Part shown: piece by piece, positions 24,701-36,000 of the stretch
Numbering within the stretch: position 1 is the stretch's first letter
Layout of the letters: every line of letters starts with the position of its first letter
NCBI GenBank assembly: GCA_947652115.1
Contig: OX393568.1
Coordinates: forward strand, 1,096,853 to 1,160,852
Direction: 5' to 3'
DNA from: Blastomussa wellsi
Taxonomy: Eukaryota; Cnidaria; Anthozoa; Scleractinia; Plerogyridae
DNA: 64,000 nucleotides
Made by a program: the position numbers and the translations under genes
Notes under the pieces: generated by a model
Databases searched by the model: none
Seen by the model: only the letters and a program-made list of their open reading frames with translations
Told to the model about the DNA's origin: nothing

Positions 24701-25146
24701 GAATGTCTCAACCACGTGACCAAAAATTCTGAGAGTAAGGCACAAGGTGTTGAAGCTGTAAAGGTAATTTGCGACAAGTATTGCTCGGTTGTTTTTGACT
24801 GATTCAGATGTGATCCATGTTGTTAGTCTTATAACCAATATTGCCAAGTACGTTAGTACACTCATTACATCCAGCTTGTTCCAGCGATCACTGAAAAAGG
24901 CAAGGTAAAGTAATCAGACAATGAAACATAAAATGAACAATTTTAGTGGTGAAAATAATCGAATCATTTTAGCTTCAAGATCATCCGAATGATAATGATA
25001 ATTATTGGCATCCCTCCTTGGAGAAGATAAATGGAAACGAAGGTATTAATATTGCAGATAAAGTATTAACATTGGCATGGTTTCCTTTTCAACTTTTTGT
25101 TGCGCGGCACCAAGGAATGTCCAACTATCACATCGCGAGCGATGAG

Positions 25147-25229
<83 letters not shown>

Positions 25230-28200
25230 GGGGGCAGTATAATCGCCTACGTGTGTAAGCAACTCGACCAAGCCGTACTCTTGTCGCGAATATTTCAGTT
25301 TCTATTTTCAGGAACATTGTAGCTGGCCATGGAAGAAAGGATGGCAAAAGTTGAGTTGTGTAAGCAACTCGACAAAACCGTACTTTTGTCGCGAACATTC
25401 CAGTTCCTATTTTCAGGAAGAAATGATGGCCCAAGTTGATGCACGTGAGAATCATGACGCGTTTTGAACATAGCTATTTTTCTGAAAAGTTGCTTCGCCT
25501 TAGTACGAAATACTGTTCTTTTATATTTGTTAAACAAAAAAATCTTTACCAAAAGAAAATCGCCATTCGATCCTCCGCTTCTCCTGCTAACAGGAAATCG
25601 CACAGCTCATTAAATTATTTTGGACTGCCGTTTAAAGAATAACTCACTTGATGTAGCTGCTAAGTGCTTTGCTCAGAACATTTGATTCAGTTTCATCATT
25701 TCCGCTCTTCCTTCTTTTTTTTATCCGTTTAACTGTAAGCCGTATCTGCCCATACTCCACCAGAAAGCGACCCGTGAAGAATATGAGTATGCTCCACTCT
25801 AATCCGCTGAACGCTAGGCTTGACGGCGCCAGGCAGAGGGCATAATGGAGAACAAGGAGGGCCAAGTAGCTCAGTGTGTCACGTACGAATATGAAATAAG
25901 GCGTCCCCAAGTAATTTAGGTAAATGACTGTCAGTGATATAAAAATGTTAAAATATTACATTCGTATTTAATGATATTATCTGTTCTCAACTGAAGGTTT
26001 CCATCAACAGACATCGTTTACAGGCATCATTCAATTATAAATCTATTTCATAAATGGCTACCAATTTTAATTCTTTTTCAATTTATGTGCATTAAATATT
26101 TAAATTGGCCTTTCTAACCTCCTTTGAAAACAAAAATTCTTTTGATTTATCAAGTCTCAGAAAACGAGGTCAGAAAGGCTGATTTAAATAAATAGAAAAA
26201 TCGGCAGCCATTTATGAAATGGGTCTATTGCGATTCTCTAAAATCCAGAAATTGGATGGCTTTGTAAAAAGGAAGTGAAATTAACAATTTATTTTGTTCC
26301 CAGTTTCTAAATGGCTTGGAAGCAATCTGCCGAATTTATCGTTTTACTTGGTGTTATTCTTACATGCAGTCTTATCTTTTCTCGGATTGATGGCAAAACA
26401 ATACACATTGCAAATATATTTTTCTAGCATTAACGGTTTTATGAGTTTCATAGAAATTAGACCTTCAAGATTAGAAAAAATATAACAATGATAATAATGA
26501 TCATAATTGGTCATAATAATGATATCACTAAAAGGTACAAGGCTCATAGCTGGCAAAAAATATATAGATATATCATTCTTCTTTCCATTTTTCACTCATG
26601 TCATAGTTTGTCAGTAACATTTAAGTCTTTTAAGTCTTAAAAAACTTATCAATTTTTTTTTCAGGTTATATTTAAACGGCCTGCATGATGTTGTTGCATG
26701 AGTTACGTATAAGCAATGGCAGTCTCTTGTAAATAAGCATGCTATTTTACCATAAATTATACAGTATACCTGAGAAAAGAGAATAAACTTCGGAATGTGA
26801 TGCAAAGTAGTTTGCGACTGGAGCGAGGATCGACACGAAGACCATGTCAAAAAGACACCACACGTGTAGAAAGAACCACGTCCACTTCCCTAAGTCTTTC
26901 TTCATTAAAAGTCGACCACGCCATTTGCGATTCATTTCAGAATGAACAACTGGATGGGTAAAAAACTGAAAGAAAACGGGGAAATATGAAAGATACAATA
27001 TTCACATTTCATTATCGAGCTTAAAATTTCTGTCTTTAGTTGGACCACACGCGGAATCTACAGTAAAAACCCGCAAGTAAGAACCTGTTAGGCTAAAATT
27101 TGTCATTTAGACCCCCTAAGAACAAGAACCTATTTAGCCTACCAAATGAAAAGCAGGTTCTTATTTTGTAAAATCATATTAGTGATCAAGAATCCTGTTT
27201 GGAGAAATAGTAGCTTGCCATCGCTGTCCAAATAAAAGTGCAAATTTATTGATGTAATAAAAATAGTAAAGTGCAAGAGGTCAATATTGAAAAATAGGTC
27301 GCAGTTACCATTTTGCTTTGTAGCTGGATTTTGTTTGTTTTCCAAAGAAATAGGAACCCATTTAAGAACCTAAATGGCCTAAACTTGTGTTTTAGTAGAA
27401 ACTCAAACGGATTACATTGCAAAATTTACCATTTTACGTAATTTTAAGCCAAAAATTAAAAAAAAATACTGCCTCCGAATTGCAACGCACGCGCAATCGT
27501 TTTATATCGGCGAATAGAAAAAAAGAGAAGCAATCAGATTCACGGATATGCGATTTCCAAAGGAACACATCTAGTTTCTACTAAATGGATTTAGACTTTA
27601 GAAAACTAACTACGAATACTGCCAATAGATCGTTTTCACTCACGTGACAAAAATCTTGACAACCGTTGCTACGCCGCCATATTGGTGTACAGAAATGTAA
27701 GCAAACCCAAGTCGAGTCCTCAAATAACAGTGGTGTTGTGCATGATTATGGGATGTGGAAACCGAAGCGGGCGCGAAAAAGGTACATATTTCGCTCGAGT
27801 ACCTTCTGTGGTTACTAATCAAGGAGAAGAAACCGAGAAACTGTCACAGGAGAGGCGATCGCGCTGGATTTCTGGATGAAATTTTGAACAGCGATCACGT
27901 ATGTGGTAGACATTTCGTTTCTGGACAACCGGCCAATAGCTGGGATAGATATATAATAATGTTGATTGGGTGCCTACATTAAACCTTGGACACGAGAAGA
28001 AGCAAGACAAAACAAATTTCGAACAAGCTTCGCAGCGAGGGCAAAGGGCAAGCAAGAAAGAGAGAAAACGCAAGGAACAACATGAGCGACAGCGTGCACT
28101 TGCTGAAAAAATCGCGCCAAAAAAATTGAGCTGAATGAACCCAGGATAAGGAAAAGATAGGTCAAGGTACTTTTGGTTAAAATTATCAAACGGTAGGAAT

Positions 28201-31200
28201 TGTGCGACTTTTAAGGACACAGCTGTCGGCATATGCAGGAATTAGGCTGAGTGCAATCGGTTTAATGTCACATTAGTTTAGTTCCGAATAAAATGCATCC
28301 ATTTCCGCTTCCGTGGGTTCAGGAATTTTCTTTGTCGCAGCTTGTTGTGGAGGGGAATTATGAATCGGGATGTCAGAAAGGTTGTATATCTTTTCATCCA
28401 AGTCGGCTTTCATTTTCTTAGCCAAAATAAAGTTTATATCTCGGACCCTTGCGTACTCCACGTGATCCGCATACGCGGGGAGAAGCCGCGAGCATTTAAC
28501 TTGTGTACACGCGCGATAATTTTCCATTTATTTTCGTCCACGCTTCTAAGTAGGAAAGCACACTGGCTATGTGAGAACACGATTGTGCTAGCCCAGCCTT
28601 ACAACCAAGAACAATGAGCGGACAAAATTGTCCCTTGTCTTTCCGTGATAATCCAAATTGGGATCAAAGAGTCACTCATACGCTGTGAATGTCGCACCTT
28701 CGCTAACACAACGCTAGCAATGACTCCTGACACCACCAGTTATACGCTTCAAGGCTTCGTAAAGCCTTAAACTGCTGTTGTGTGTAAAAACTTGTCTCTA
28801 AAACAAGGTAGAATAAGAGATCTGTAGATTCCACAGGAGGCAAGCAAAATGCTTGCCCTCGATAAGCACGGGATCGATTCCAATTGCAGAAATTTTCTCC
28901 AAATAACGCTGCTTAACAGAGGTTCTAGCTTTTTGGCATAGTTAGAAATCGGAAGACGACTAAAATCTGGCTTTTCGTCTGAGTTTTGTTCACATTTGGA
29001 GATATCCATATCAGAGAAAAGGCTAGAATTGTAGACCTGAGTCGTATTTGCATTAATTACGCAATTGAAAGCTGTACACCAATATGGCGGCAGAAATAAC
29101 TGTGACGTCACGTGAAAACGATCTATAGAACGAAGTATCGTAAAACCAAACAAAAGTAATTACTTTGGCCAATCACAAAGGACCGAGATAATCCAATGAA
29201 CCAATCAAAACTCTAAGTAATTACACCGACGCAAAGCGCGGGAAAACGTGCGCGCGCGAGTCACGTTTGGTTTTGGTTTTACTTCTGATATTTTGAAAAA
29301 GTGGCGCGAGATTATTAAACCAATTACTGAGCGTAGTAATTCAAAACCAAAGCACTTCGTTAATTGCTTTCGAAGCTCAATTAGAAACCGCGCTAATAGT
29401 TTAAATAAATTTAATATATACAAAAATATATCTGGTTTAATTGGTGCCTTACCTTTTTCTGTTCCAACTCAATGGCATCGTCCAAAATATCATCTAGAAT
29501 GAAATAACCGAAGCCCTCTCGCTGATACTGGTCCGACTGCATTGGATCGAGCAGACGAGTAGTGAAATCCTCCACTGAGTTGGCAAGCTTATTAAACATC
29601 TCTCCCTCCGAACCTTTACTCTTTGCCTGTGCCAAGTTACGAAGGCGGTAGTTTACCTAAAAATTACATTGTATTGAACAGATTTCTCGAATGAAATTTG
29701 AACGTAGATAAAATACATGAAAAATGAATATCTGACCTTTTAACTGATATAATAAGCAAACATTATAGCCAAACAAACTTTTTATTCAGTTATTATTAAA
29801 GGCATGATGTGCTCTAGACAATCCTTTAGACTTTAGATTTCTTTGCAATGTTCAATGCAAGGTATAAGAAGACATTAAAATAAGCAATGGACTTTCGGCT
29901 TGTCATGCAAGATTGATGGACGAACCTAAAAGAACGTCAGCGTTAAGGAGGCAAGTTAGATCAATACATAAAAAAAGTAAAGCACATGTCTCGATATAAA
30001 ACTATTTTTGTTCACAACTTTAAGTAAGCATATCATAATTCTGTATACTGAAGAGCGCTAACTCATGCTTATGAACAATACAGCCGCAAAAAGGCAATCT
30101 ACGTTATGTCCATGAGTATAAAAGGGTAAACTTCTGTTCTGTAAGTTCTGTTCTGTAAGTTCTTTTCTGTTCTTATCTTTGAAATACCTTCATCCCCATT
30201 AACAATGAGTTAGAGACACACTTTGTAAGAGCCTTCGGTGTAATTTTCTTCTCAATAGTGTCAAAAGAGTTCGTCTTCGTTAATAACTTCATCAAGTATC
30301 CTTCATTTCCTTCTCTGTCTAAGGAAAATAGTTAAGATGATATCTAATTGATTACACTATATCAAACAATAGGCGGAATTATATGTTTTTAGATGCTTTC
30401 CTCAGCATAACTCGCGATCATTGATTATCTCGCAATCTAGACGGGCGACGGTATATCTGTCAGTCGATGCATTATTGCCCAAAAAGTTCCAGGAAACCAA
30501 CAAGAACATTTGTTTATCTGATTATTTTCTAATCGATCAGCAACAGGGCTTGGCTGAAGCATGCAAGTGAAAAACAGCAACCGTTTGGGACTGTTGGAGG
30601 CTGCATGACTCTCAATCGAGGATTCATTACTTAACAAATAAAGAAGCCTAAGCCATGTATTATACTGTAATAAAACACGAAGGGGATTTGAGAACAGGAG
30701 GGAAATGTAGAAAGCACGAGCCGCAGGTGTCCTCAAATGTCCGGAGTGTTTTATGACAGTATAATACATGGCTTAGGCTTCTTCATTTTCTTTATGATAT
30801 AGATTTTATACGATATATATTTTATACGCCGCGAGTAAAAACATCTTCTTCTACTTTCATTTCGAACTTAGAAGCTTCTTCGACAATCTCTGCAGCTTGA
30901 CTCAGAATTTTGTCCGGAATTTCTTCATAGAAAATGCTTGCCGCCATCCCTTGCGAATTTTCACTACAGAAAAGCTGATGAAAAACAATAAAACGTAATG
31001 GTTTTTCCTATGTTTTATACTCTGATAAAACATGGGTTTTTGACCAATCAGAGCGCGCGCAGAGTATTATAAAACGAAATAAGGGCATATGTCCTTTAAA
31101 AGTGGCAGAAACTAAAAGCATAGGATTTTGCTCACCACGTTCAGTCAGTTCAAAACCTCTTTCATCCAGGCGGAGCCTATAAGCCAAAATAAATACGTTA

Positions 31201-33596
31201 CTTAAAAGATTACTGATATTTAACAATTATTCCACTTACGCTTGTTGGATATGAGGCGGTCAGGTACGTATCGCCTACACTTGGCCAACAAGCGCGAGTG
31301 GAAAATGTTTGATTAAAAGGCTCCCAAAGGATCATAAATCTTCCAAATTTAAGCTCCCTTTTTCATTTAATTTGATAATTTTAATATGCAGATTACCTGT
31401 AGTTAACACCCGTCGTTACATTTGTTTATCCAGTGAGACTGGATAAGTGTCATTTGTTTATCCAGCAAGACTCCACAGAGCAGTGGGGACTTGCGTCCCA
31501 ATTGATATCAACTCCTCTATTGCCCACCTGGCCCACGAAAGGTTGACCACAACACCGAGAACTACGTGCCCTACCTTCTTCGAGAAGTGTGTGGGTTATT
31601 TAACGTCCCCTACTAACTACGGAAGCCCAGCTCGATCCCCCGGCTCGCTCGCCTATCTGTTAAAGTATTCGTTTTCTCTTTATCTGTTTTACTCACGTGT
31701 CTCTATGTTGTTTTGTTTCCTCTCCTTGTTCTTTAGATGATCCTGCAAAAAGCAAAGCTGACTGAAAACAGGAAAACGTGGATAGATAAAAGAGAGATAA
31801 TTACTAGATGTGGCGATCTACAGGAAACAAGGAAAGTTGTAGTAGCAGTGGTAGTAGTAGTGGTGGTAGTAGGGAGTTTAACGGAAACCACGACGGCGAC
31901 GGACGCTAATTTCCGTTTCGTAAACGGTCGGTGCCATTTTTTAACGGTCGGTGCCATTTTTTAACGGTCGATGCCATAATTGGTAACCAAGCTTTTCGGA
32001 ATGGACGATGCTATATCCGCTCTAGTTTAGGCCTGGACTAGGTCGAAACTGGTGATAGACTAATACACACTTAACAAATGCTTAATTGTTCAATTTCACA
32101 CTGGTGTGCTTGCGGTTAGCTTTATTTGTTGGGTGGGGCAATACTATAAGTAAAATATATATACTAAGAAAGTCTTGTTTTATAACGAAATTTTGTGGGG
32201 ATTTGGCGGATTGGCCTGGTAGTGTAGTGGTAGTGTACTGGTGAAATAGGGATGTTGGCTTGTCAGAGGTTCAGGGTTCGATTCTTGTCATTGACTAACA
32301 ATTTTTCTTTTTTTGTGGGTAAAAAAATTCGATGATAGCCCAAAAAAAATTCCAAGTGTCGAAAAAATGGCATCGACCGTTTACGAAACGGAAACGTGCG
32401 ACGGCGACGCCGAGAACAACGTCGATTAAAAATGAATTTATATTTTACCTTCGAATCTCTCGATGCTCTAAAGTCATTTAGTCTGTTTCTTACTGTCAAA
32501 ACTATCTCAACATTGAATCTGGAACACAGTGATAAATTCGGAATAGAAATTTAAATAATTAGCCTTCGTGGTTCACGTTGTGCAGAGAGCGCAAACTTTG
32601 GTCATTTCACGTTGTTGTTTTGCAGAGGACGGCAAAGAAACGTACTAAGAACTATAACGCACGTGCAAAGCCATTGTTCTGCTCATTAAACCTTTTGTTT
32701 AGAGACGTTCCCGTTCCCGAATCACAGCATGTTTTCACGTACCTTCGTCTTCATTAAAACCTTTATTATCCTTAGAAAATCTAAATAAATAAAACATAAA
32801 GGCCTGCATGACAACTAATATGTAAAGCTCTTCTTCACAATTGAGACCTGAATCGTCAAAACTGTTCAGTTTGTGATCAATGCTTACCCATCATTCTCTC
32901 CATTTGATACAAAGGAAGTTTCTGGTACAAAAAAGAAAAAAGAAAAATAGATTTCCTTTCCCTTCGGGCATGAATTACCCACTGTCTGTTAGTAAAGTGG
33001 ATGTAACCAGCCAAGGTGTTTTGATGAAGGTATGCGCCTATTTTCGCGCTGCGAAACTTACCACCGTTAGACAGAAGGTCCTTATTGACCGAACGCATTT
33101 CTAATCTATCATCAACTAAAATGCAATTAAATTAAATAATTAATAAAATTAATTAATTAATTAATTAAATAAATATTTAATCGACCAATCAACCAGCAAA
33201 AACAAAATCGAAAACAAAACAATTTGATTCACAATGAAGCTTATATCAAAATATAGAATAATAACATCGTTAGATCATCCAGTGCAAAAGTTCTAATGGC
33301 GCTGGAAAGGTCTGTTGTTGATGGCTGATATTTTAACAACCTGGCTGGAAGTCATTTTCAGAGTCAAGCAAAGTCCGTTGTTCGTCACAAGATCATGTAA
33401 GATGGTTTAAAGTATCTGGAAATTTAAAGTAATTGACCAATTGTGCTGATGAAAATGCCTGTCGAGATTTATTCATTTGTTCGTTCATTCACCTTTTTAT
33501 CGTTGCTATTTCAATGTTCACTTATAATATTTACTTACCAGTAACTTGAACATCTTTAGCAGAAACAGACCCTTGATGATCAGGCTTATCTGCCAT
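18989..33596 (-). CDS. TRP-type cation channel with C-terminal coiled coil and SPRY domain
   Basis: Six-transmembrane channel gene. Exons joined with consistent phases: 30318-30188, 29656-29453, 26965-26770, 25927-25648, 24890-24537, 23548-23522, 23359-23167, 22338-22155, 22057-21989, 21758-21634, 21349-21200, 20133-19971, 19601-19372, 19192-18989. Together about 835 aa. The N-terminal part is tentative: a start exon 33596-33539 ([19 protein letters not shown]) and a phase-compatible exon 33115-33062, then possible short exons near 31180 and 30965-30830 that I could not join. Order: cytoplasmic segment, pre-S1 helix with THP, S1-S6, TRP-box helix ([13 protein letters not shown]), coiled coil, SPRY, terminal coiled coil. 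The pore and TRP helix suggest a TRPC-like relative. No ankyrin repeats are seen in the joined exons. Expected in a membrane as a cation channel; gating is unknown. Confidence 0.8.
19236..19305. mobile_element. Micro-element GGCTCGAT, full copy in the last TRP-SPRY intron
   Basis: About 70 bp from TAGGCTCGATTTCCGCCGC to AATCGAGCC. It lies in the 179-bp intron between the SPRY exon and the last exon. Related copies at 9900 and 41038. Confidence 0.7.
22427..22625 (+). mobile_element. tRNA-derived SINE
   Basis: Has a Pol III A-box-like GGTTACGCGCTGG, a B-box-like GAGTTCGAGCC, and downstream TTCTTGGATAAGACACTTTA followed by GGAGTATAAATTGGT. This resembles the conserved SINE central domain known from many eumetazoans (inference from memory). 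A related copy is at 60483. Confidence 0.6.
23522..23548 (-). CDS. 27-nt microexon in the TRP outer pore
   Basis: Flanked by TTTCAG and GTAAGA on the minus strand. It enters and leaves in phase 2, and with its neighbours encodes [10 protein letters not shown] just before the pore segment [10 protein letters not shown]. Skipping it joins exon 24537 to 23359 in frame (SNL then WWEIL). It would supply two cysteines to the extracellular pore loop. Confidence 0.75.
24110..24346. mobile_element. MITE with GGGCCGGGTTG ends
   Basis: Left end GGGCCGGGTTGCTCAAAGC; right end GTCGAACAACTGGACCC is its imperfect inverse. Subterminal GGGTTAACGCTAATCGG near the right end. About 237 bp, no ORF. In an intron of the TRP gene. 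Confidence 0.55.
25151..25229. repeat. (AAT)n microsatellite
   Basis: About 26 uninterrupted AAT units within the TRP intron. Confidence 0.95.
27625..29126. mobile_element. Degraded THAP-domain DNA transposon
   Basis: About 1.5 kb in a TRP-gene intron. Ends ATAGATCGTTTTCAC and GTGAAAACGATCTAT are exact inverses, and a second inverted block GCCGCCATATTGGTGTACA lies inside each end. On the plus strand near 27745-27990, broken frames read [26 protein letters not shown] and then [20 protein letters not shown], which match the C2CH zinc-finger layout of THAP domains (C...W...C..HF), followed by a basic Lys/Arg/Glu-rich stretch. A stop and a frameshift break it. Two minus-strand open stretches (28527-28274, 29040-28770) are unrecognised. 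THAP proteins with TIRs occur in P-element and Kolobok-like transposons; which one is undecided, and no target duplication was found. Confidence 0.7.
30641..30783. mobile_element. 143-bp hairpin MITE
   Basis: Arms of about 38 bp: AAGAAGCCTAAGCCATGTAT at the left and its inverse at the right, continuing through TATACTGT and TAAAACAC with one or two mismatches. Located in the 5' part of the TRP gene. Confidence 0.75.
31013..31077. repeat. Short foldback repeat TTTTATACTCTG
   Basis: GTTTTATACTCTG at the left is answered by CAGAGTATTATAAAAC at the right, about 65 bp overall, with a GCGCGCGC centre. It resembles the TTATACTGT arms of the 30641 element. Confidence 0.5.
31911..32393. mobile_element. 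TIR element carrying tRNA-like Pol III boxes, copy 1
   Basis: TIRs of 32 bp with one mismatch: TTCCGTTTCGTAAACGGTCG at the left (31911) and its inverse ending at 32393. The left TIR is followed by two tandem repeats of AACGGTCGGTGCCATTTTTT. Near 32212-32285 there is a tRNA-like stretch with A-box-like GGTAGTGTAGTGG and B-box-like GGGTTCGATTC. A homologous copy is at 34091. Confidence 0.7.
33140..33180. repeat. (AATT)n low-complexity tract
   Basis: ATTAATTAATTAATTAA run in a TRP-gene intron. Confidence 0.8.
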
Positions 33597-33929
33597 TACG
33601 AACCTGTTGTATCTAACTCAGTTTAGATGTCTTGAAAACTTGTGTATAACATCAGCACACCAGCCACTTGTAATCTGTGGCTTATCCTCTGTGTACAGTA
33701 AAAGTCAACCCAATCTGTGTCAATCTTCACTGTAATCTTTTCCAATCTTAACAAAAAATACCTTCATCGTTTATCGCGCCAACTTTTGCTCGTTTAAGAT
33801 TGCTTTAGGTCAATAACCCAGATTTAAGTGAAAAGAAGCAAGTTTTCCCATCGTTCCTTTTTGACTTCTTATAACTTTATTGGAGTATATAATTGGTAGC
33901 CTGAGGAAGGTAGCGCAGAAAGTATCGCC

Positions 33930-34002
33930 GCCTGGTTAGCTCAATTGGTAGAGCGCCGGACTGTTGTGCGAATGGTCTCGGGTTCGATTCCCAGACCGGG
34001 CC
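33930..34002 (+). repeat. tRNA-Asn-like sequence (SINE head), not a functional tRNA
   Basis: 73 nt. Acceptor GCCTGGT/ACCGGGC pairs, D arm GCTC/GAGC pairs, T arm TCGGG TTCGATT CCCAG is nearly complete. The anticodon position reads GTT, but the anticodon stem CCGGA/GCGAA does not pair. Best read as a tRNA-derived SINE head or pseudo-tRNA. Confidence 0.7.
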
Positions 34003-34090
34003 AACACTCAGGGTCTTGAAATAATTGCAATGACATCTGCAAATGGTTAGACATTCTAGTCTTCTCGGATAAGGACGAAAAACCGTAGGT

Positions 34091-34510
34091 CCCGTAAACA
34101 AGCGATGCCATTTTTAACGGTCTTCTCGGAATGGACGATGCTATATCTGCTCCAGGTTAGGCCTGGACTAGGTAGAAACTGGTTATATTTTGGTGATAGA
34201 CTAACAAACACTCTTAAATTGCTTAATTGCTCACTTTCTTAGAACTGGTTTGCTTGCGGTTAGCTTTTATTTGTTGGCTGGGGCAATAGTAAAGTAAAAT
34301 ATATTCAGAAAGCCAGTTTTTATAAATAATTTTTTTGGCGGATTGGCCTGGTAGTGTAGTGGTGAGAAAAGAATGTAGGCACGTCAGAAGTTCAGGGTTC
34401 GAATCTGGTTATTGACGTACCTATTTTCTTTCTTCTCTGTGGGAAAAATTCGATGAAAGCCAAAAATATTCTGAGTGTCGCTAAAATGGCATCGCTTGTT
34501 TACGAAAGGG
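34091..34510. mobile_element. TIR element carrying tRNA-like Pol III boxes, copy 2
   Basis: TIR core CGTAAACAAGCGATGCCATT at the left and its exact inverse at 34484-34504. The interior matches copy 1 (GGAATGGACGATGCTATATC, GCCTGGACTAGGT, GGCGGATTGGCCTGGTAGTG) and again has a B-box-like GGGTTCGAATC. The TIR sequence differs from copy 1 in its variable centre, so the two are separate insertions. Confidence 0.7.
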
Positions 34511-35684
34511 AAATGTGCGGCGGCAACAGGCAAGGACGAGGGGTTACTAAGCAGCATGAGCGGTCACCAAGCAAATTGGTGACATCCGCTGACCTTACTA
34601 CTTTTACTACTGTATCGCTGTAGTAACATGATGTTTCGTACTTAGGACTCGTTTTGACGCTGAGCCAAAAGGGAACTCGGAAATGGCCTATTGAAATGGT
34701 TAGCAAGCAGCTAAAGAAATCATTTCTCTATCAGTGATCACAGAGTAGTATTATCTTTTTTTAATTAAACGGTCCAATTTTCAAATTCCTTTCGATTTGC
34801 ATTGAAAAAAGACGCTTCAGTGAAACCATGTCTCTTTAAAAATGCATGTTCCATTGCAGTGTAAACTTGATGCTTCGATGCCCTTGGTATTGCGTACTTG
34901 TCATTTCGATTATGACGCAAAGGAAATAAACTCTTTTATATATATTATCCAACTGTGCTTCGTAGAGAACAAATAATTTGTACTCCAGATAACCGGTTTG
35001 GAATTCACCCGCGGGGACATAACAATTTGGCTTGTTGCATATAATTAATCTCTTATTAGACGTTTTGTTGTGTAGTATCGCTGAGAATTTTTACTCGTTG
35101 TTTGTATTTTGACTCACCCGACGGGCTCGTCCATACCTATTTCACTCGTTCGCTGCGCTCACTCGTGAACTATCTTCCAACACTAGGTCGAAGAGAAATT
35201 TCGCATCTCCGCGCGTCCGTTTTTAAAATATCCTCCATATAATCTGCCACAGGAACAACATGCCCTGACATTATCAACAACCGTCTGACTGGTGTGAAGC
35301 TTGAAATCTCTAAGTCTCACACAGATATATCACTACAAATGGCCATTTTTTGGTAATTACGTTAAGTTGGCACTTAAACTTTGTTTCATTAAACGAACAT
35401 TTTCCAAATATCTCAATGGCTTTTTGTAGCACTTGATAAAATTCTACTTGTTTTCAGATAAATGAACAGTCACGCATGCAAGCTTTTCACTTTCAAACTT
35501 TTTATGCAAAACATCTCGCAAGAATTTTTCTTTAGAAAAATATTAGCTAAAGCCATAAGATATGAATGCTGTTTTTTTTCTCCTCACCCTGTTCTCAAAT
35601 TCCACGATTCTCTTGGAGGCTCTTATGGTAGAACTGAGCGAAAGACTTTTCTTGGGAGACGAGTAATGACAGTAATCAGTTCCC

Positions 35685-36000
35685 GATAAACATTGTTAAC
35701 GGACTGACTGAAACGGTGCGGTAATTACGTATAGACCACACGGTGTGTTTCGTTTATGATAGCCTGGGCCGAGCTCGGTCTCACACTCCAGACTTCTGTC
35801 AAATCACGGTCATTTGGTACAGTTGTGGGGGAACAAGTTATTCAAGGCCCTATTGATCAAGGATTAGGGTATTTTGATTTAGAGACAAGTAATCCCGATA
35901 AACCTTAATAACGGATTGACTCAAGCGATGCGGTAAAGCCGCACCTGGGAGACCACAAGGCGTGTTTTCAATGGTAGCCTGGGCCGAGCTCAGTGGAGAG
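35685..36000. repeat. Two diverged direct repeat units
   Basis: Both units contain GATAAAC, an ACGGA.TGACT motif, GACCACA.GG.GTGTTT and TAGCCTGGGCCGAGCTC in the same order, about 210 bp apart. Confidence 0.6.

Larger units (their letters stand above)
22155..30318 (-). other. TRP channel core exons (pre-S1 to TRP helix)
   Basis: Exon 29656-29453 ends AIELEQKK and runs into [17 protein letters not shown] before S1 in 26965-26770 ([20 protein letters not shown]). Exon 25927-25648 carries S1-S2 linker, hydrophobic S2 and the start of S3 followed by a basic linker. Exon 24890-24537 begins [19 protein letters not shown] and holds the S4-S5 region ([16 protein letters not shown]) and S5. The pore and S6 are in 23359-23167, with [18 protein letters not shown] at the S6 end. 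The TRP helix follows in 22338-22155 ([20 protein letters not shown]), then a basic stretch [21 protein letters not shown] and the Trp-containing TRP helix are hallmarks of TRP channels. Confidence 0.85.

Noticed and set aside
25066..25455. Open frame with a long poly-leucine run
   Set aside because: Produced by the (AAT)n microsatellite on the minus strand.
31447..31740. Plus-strand open frame of 97 codons
   Set aside because: Sequence looks like a dispersed non-coding repeat (ACAACACCGAGAACTACGTG); no conserved protein features.
33930..34002. Functional tRNA-Asn gene
   Set aside because: Anticodon stem does not pair; better explained as a tRNA-derived SINE head.
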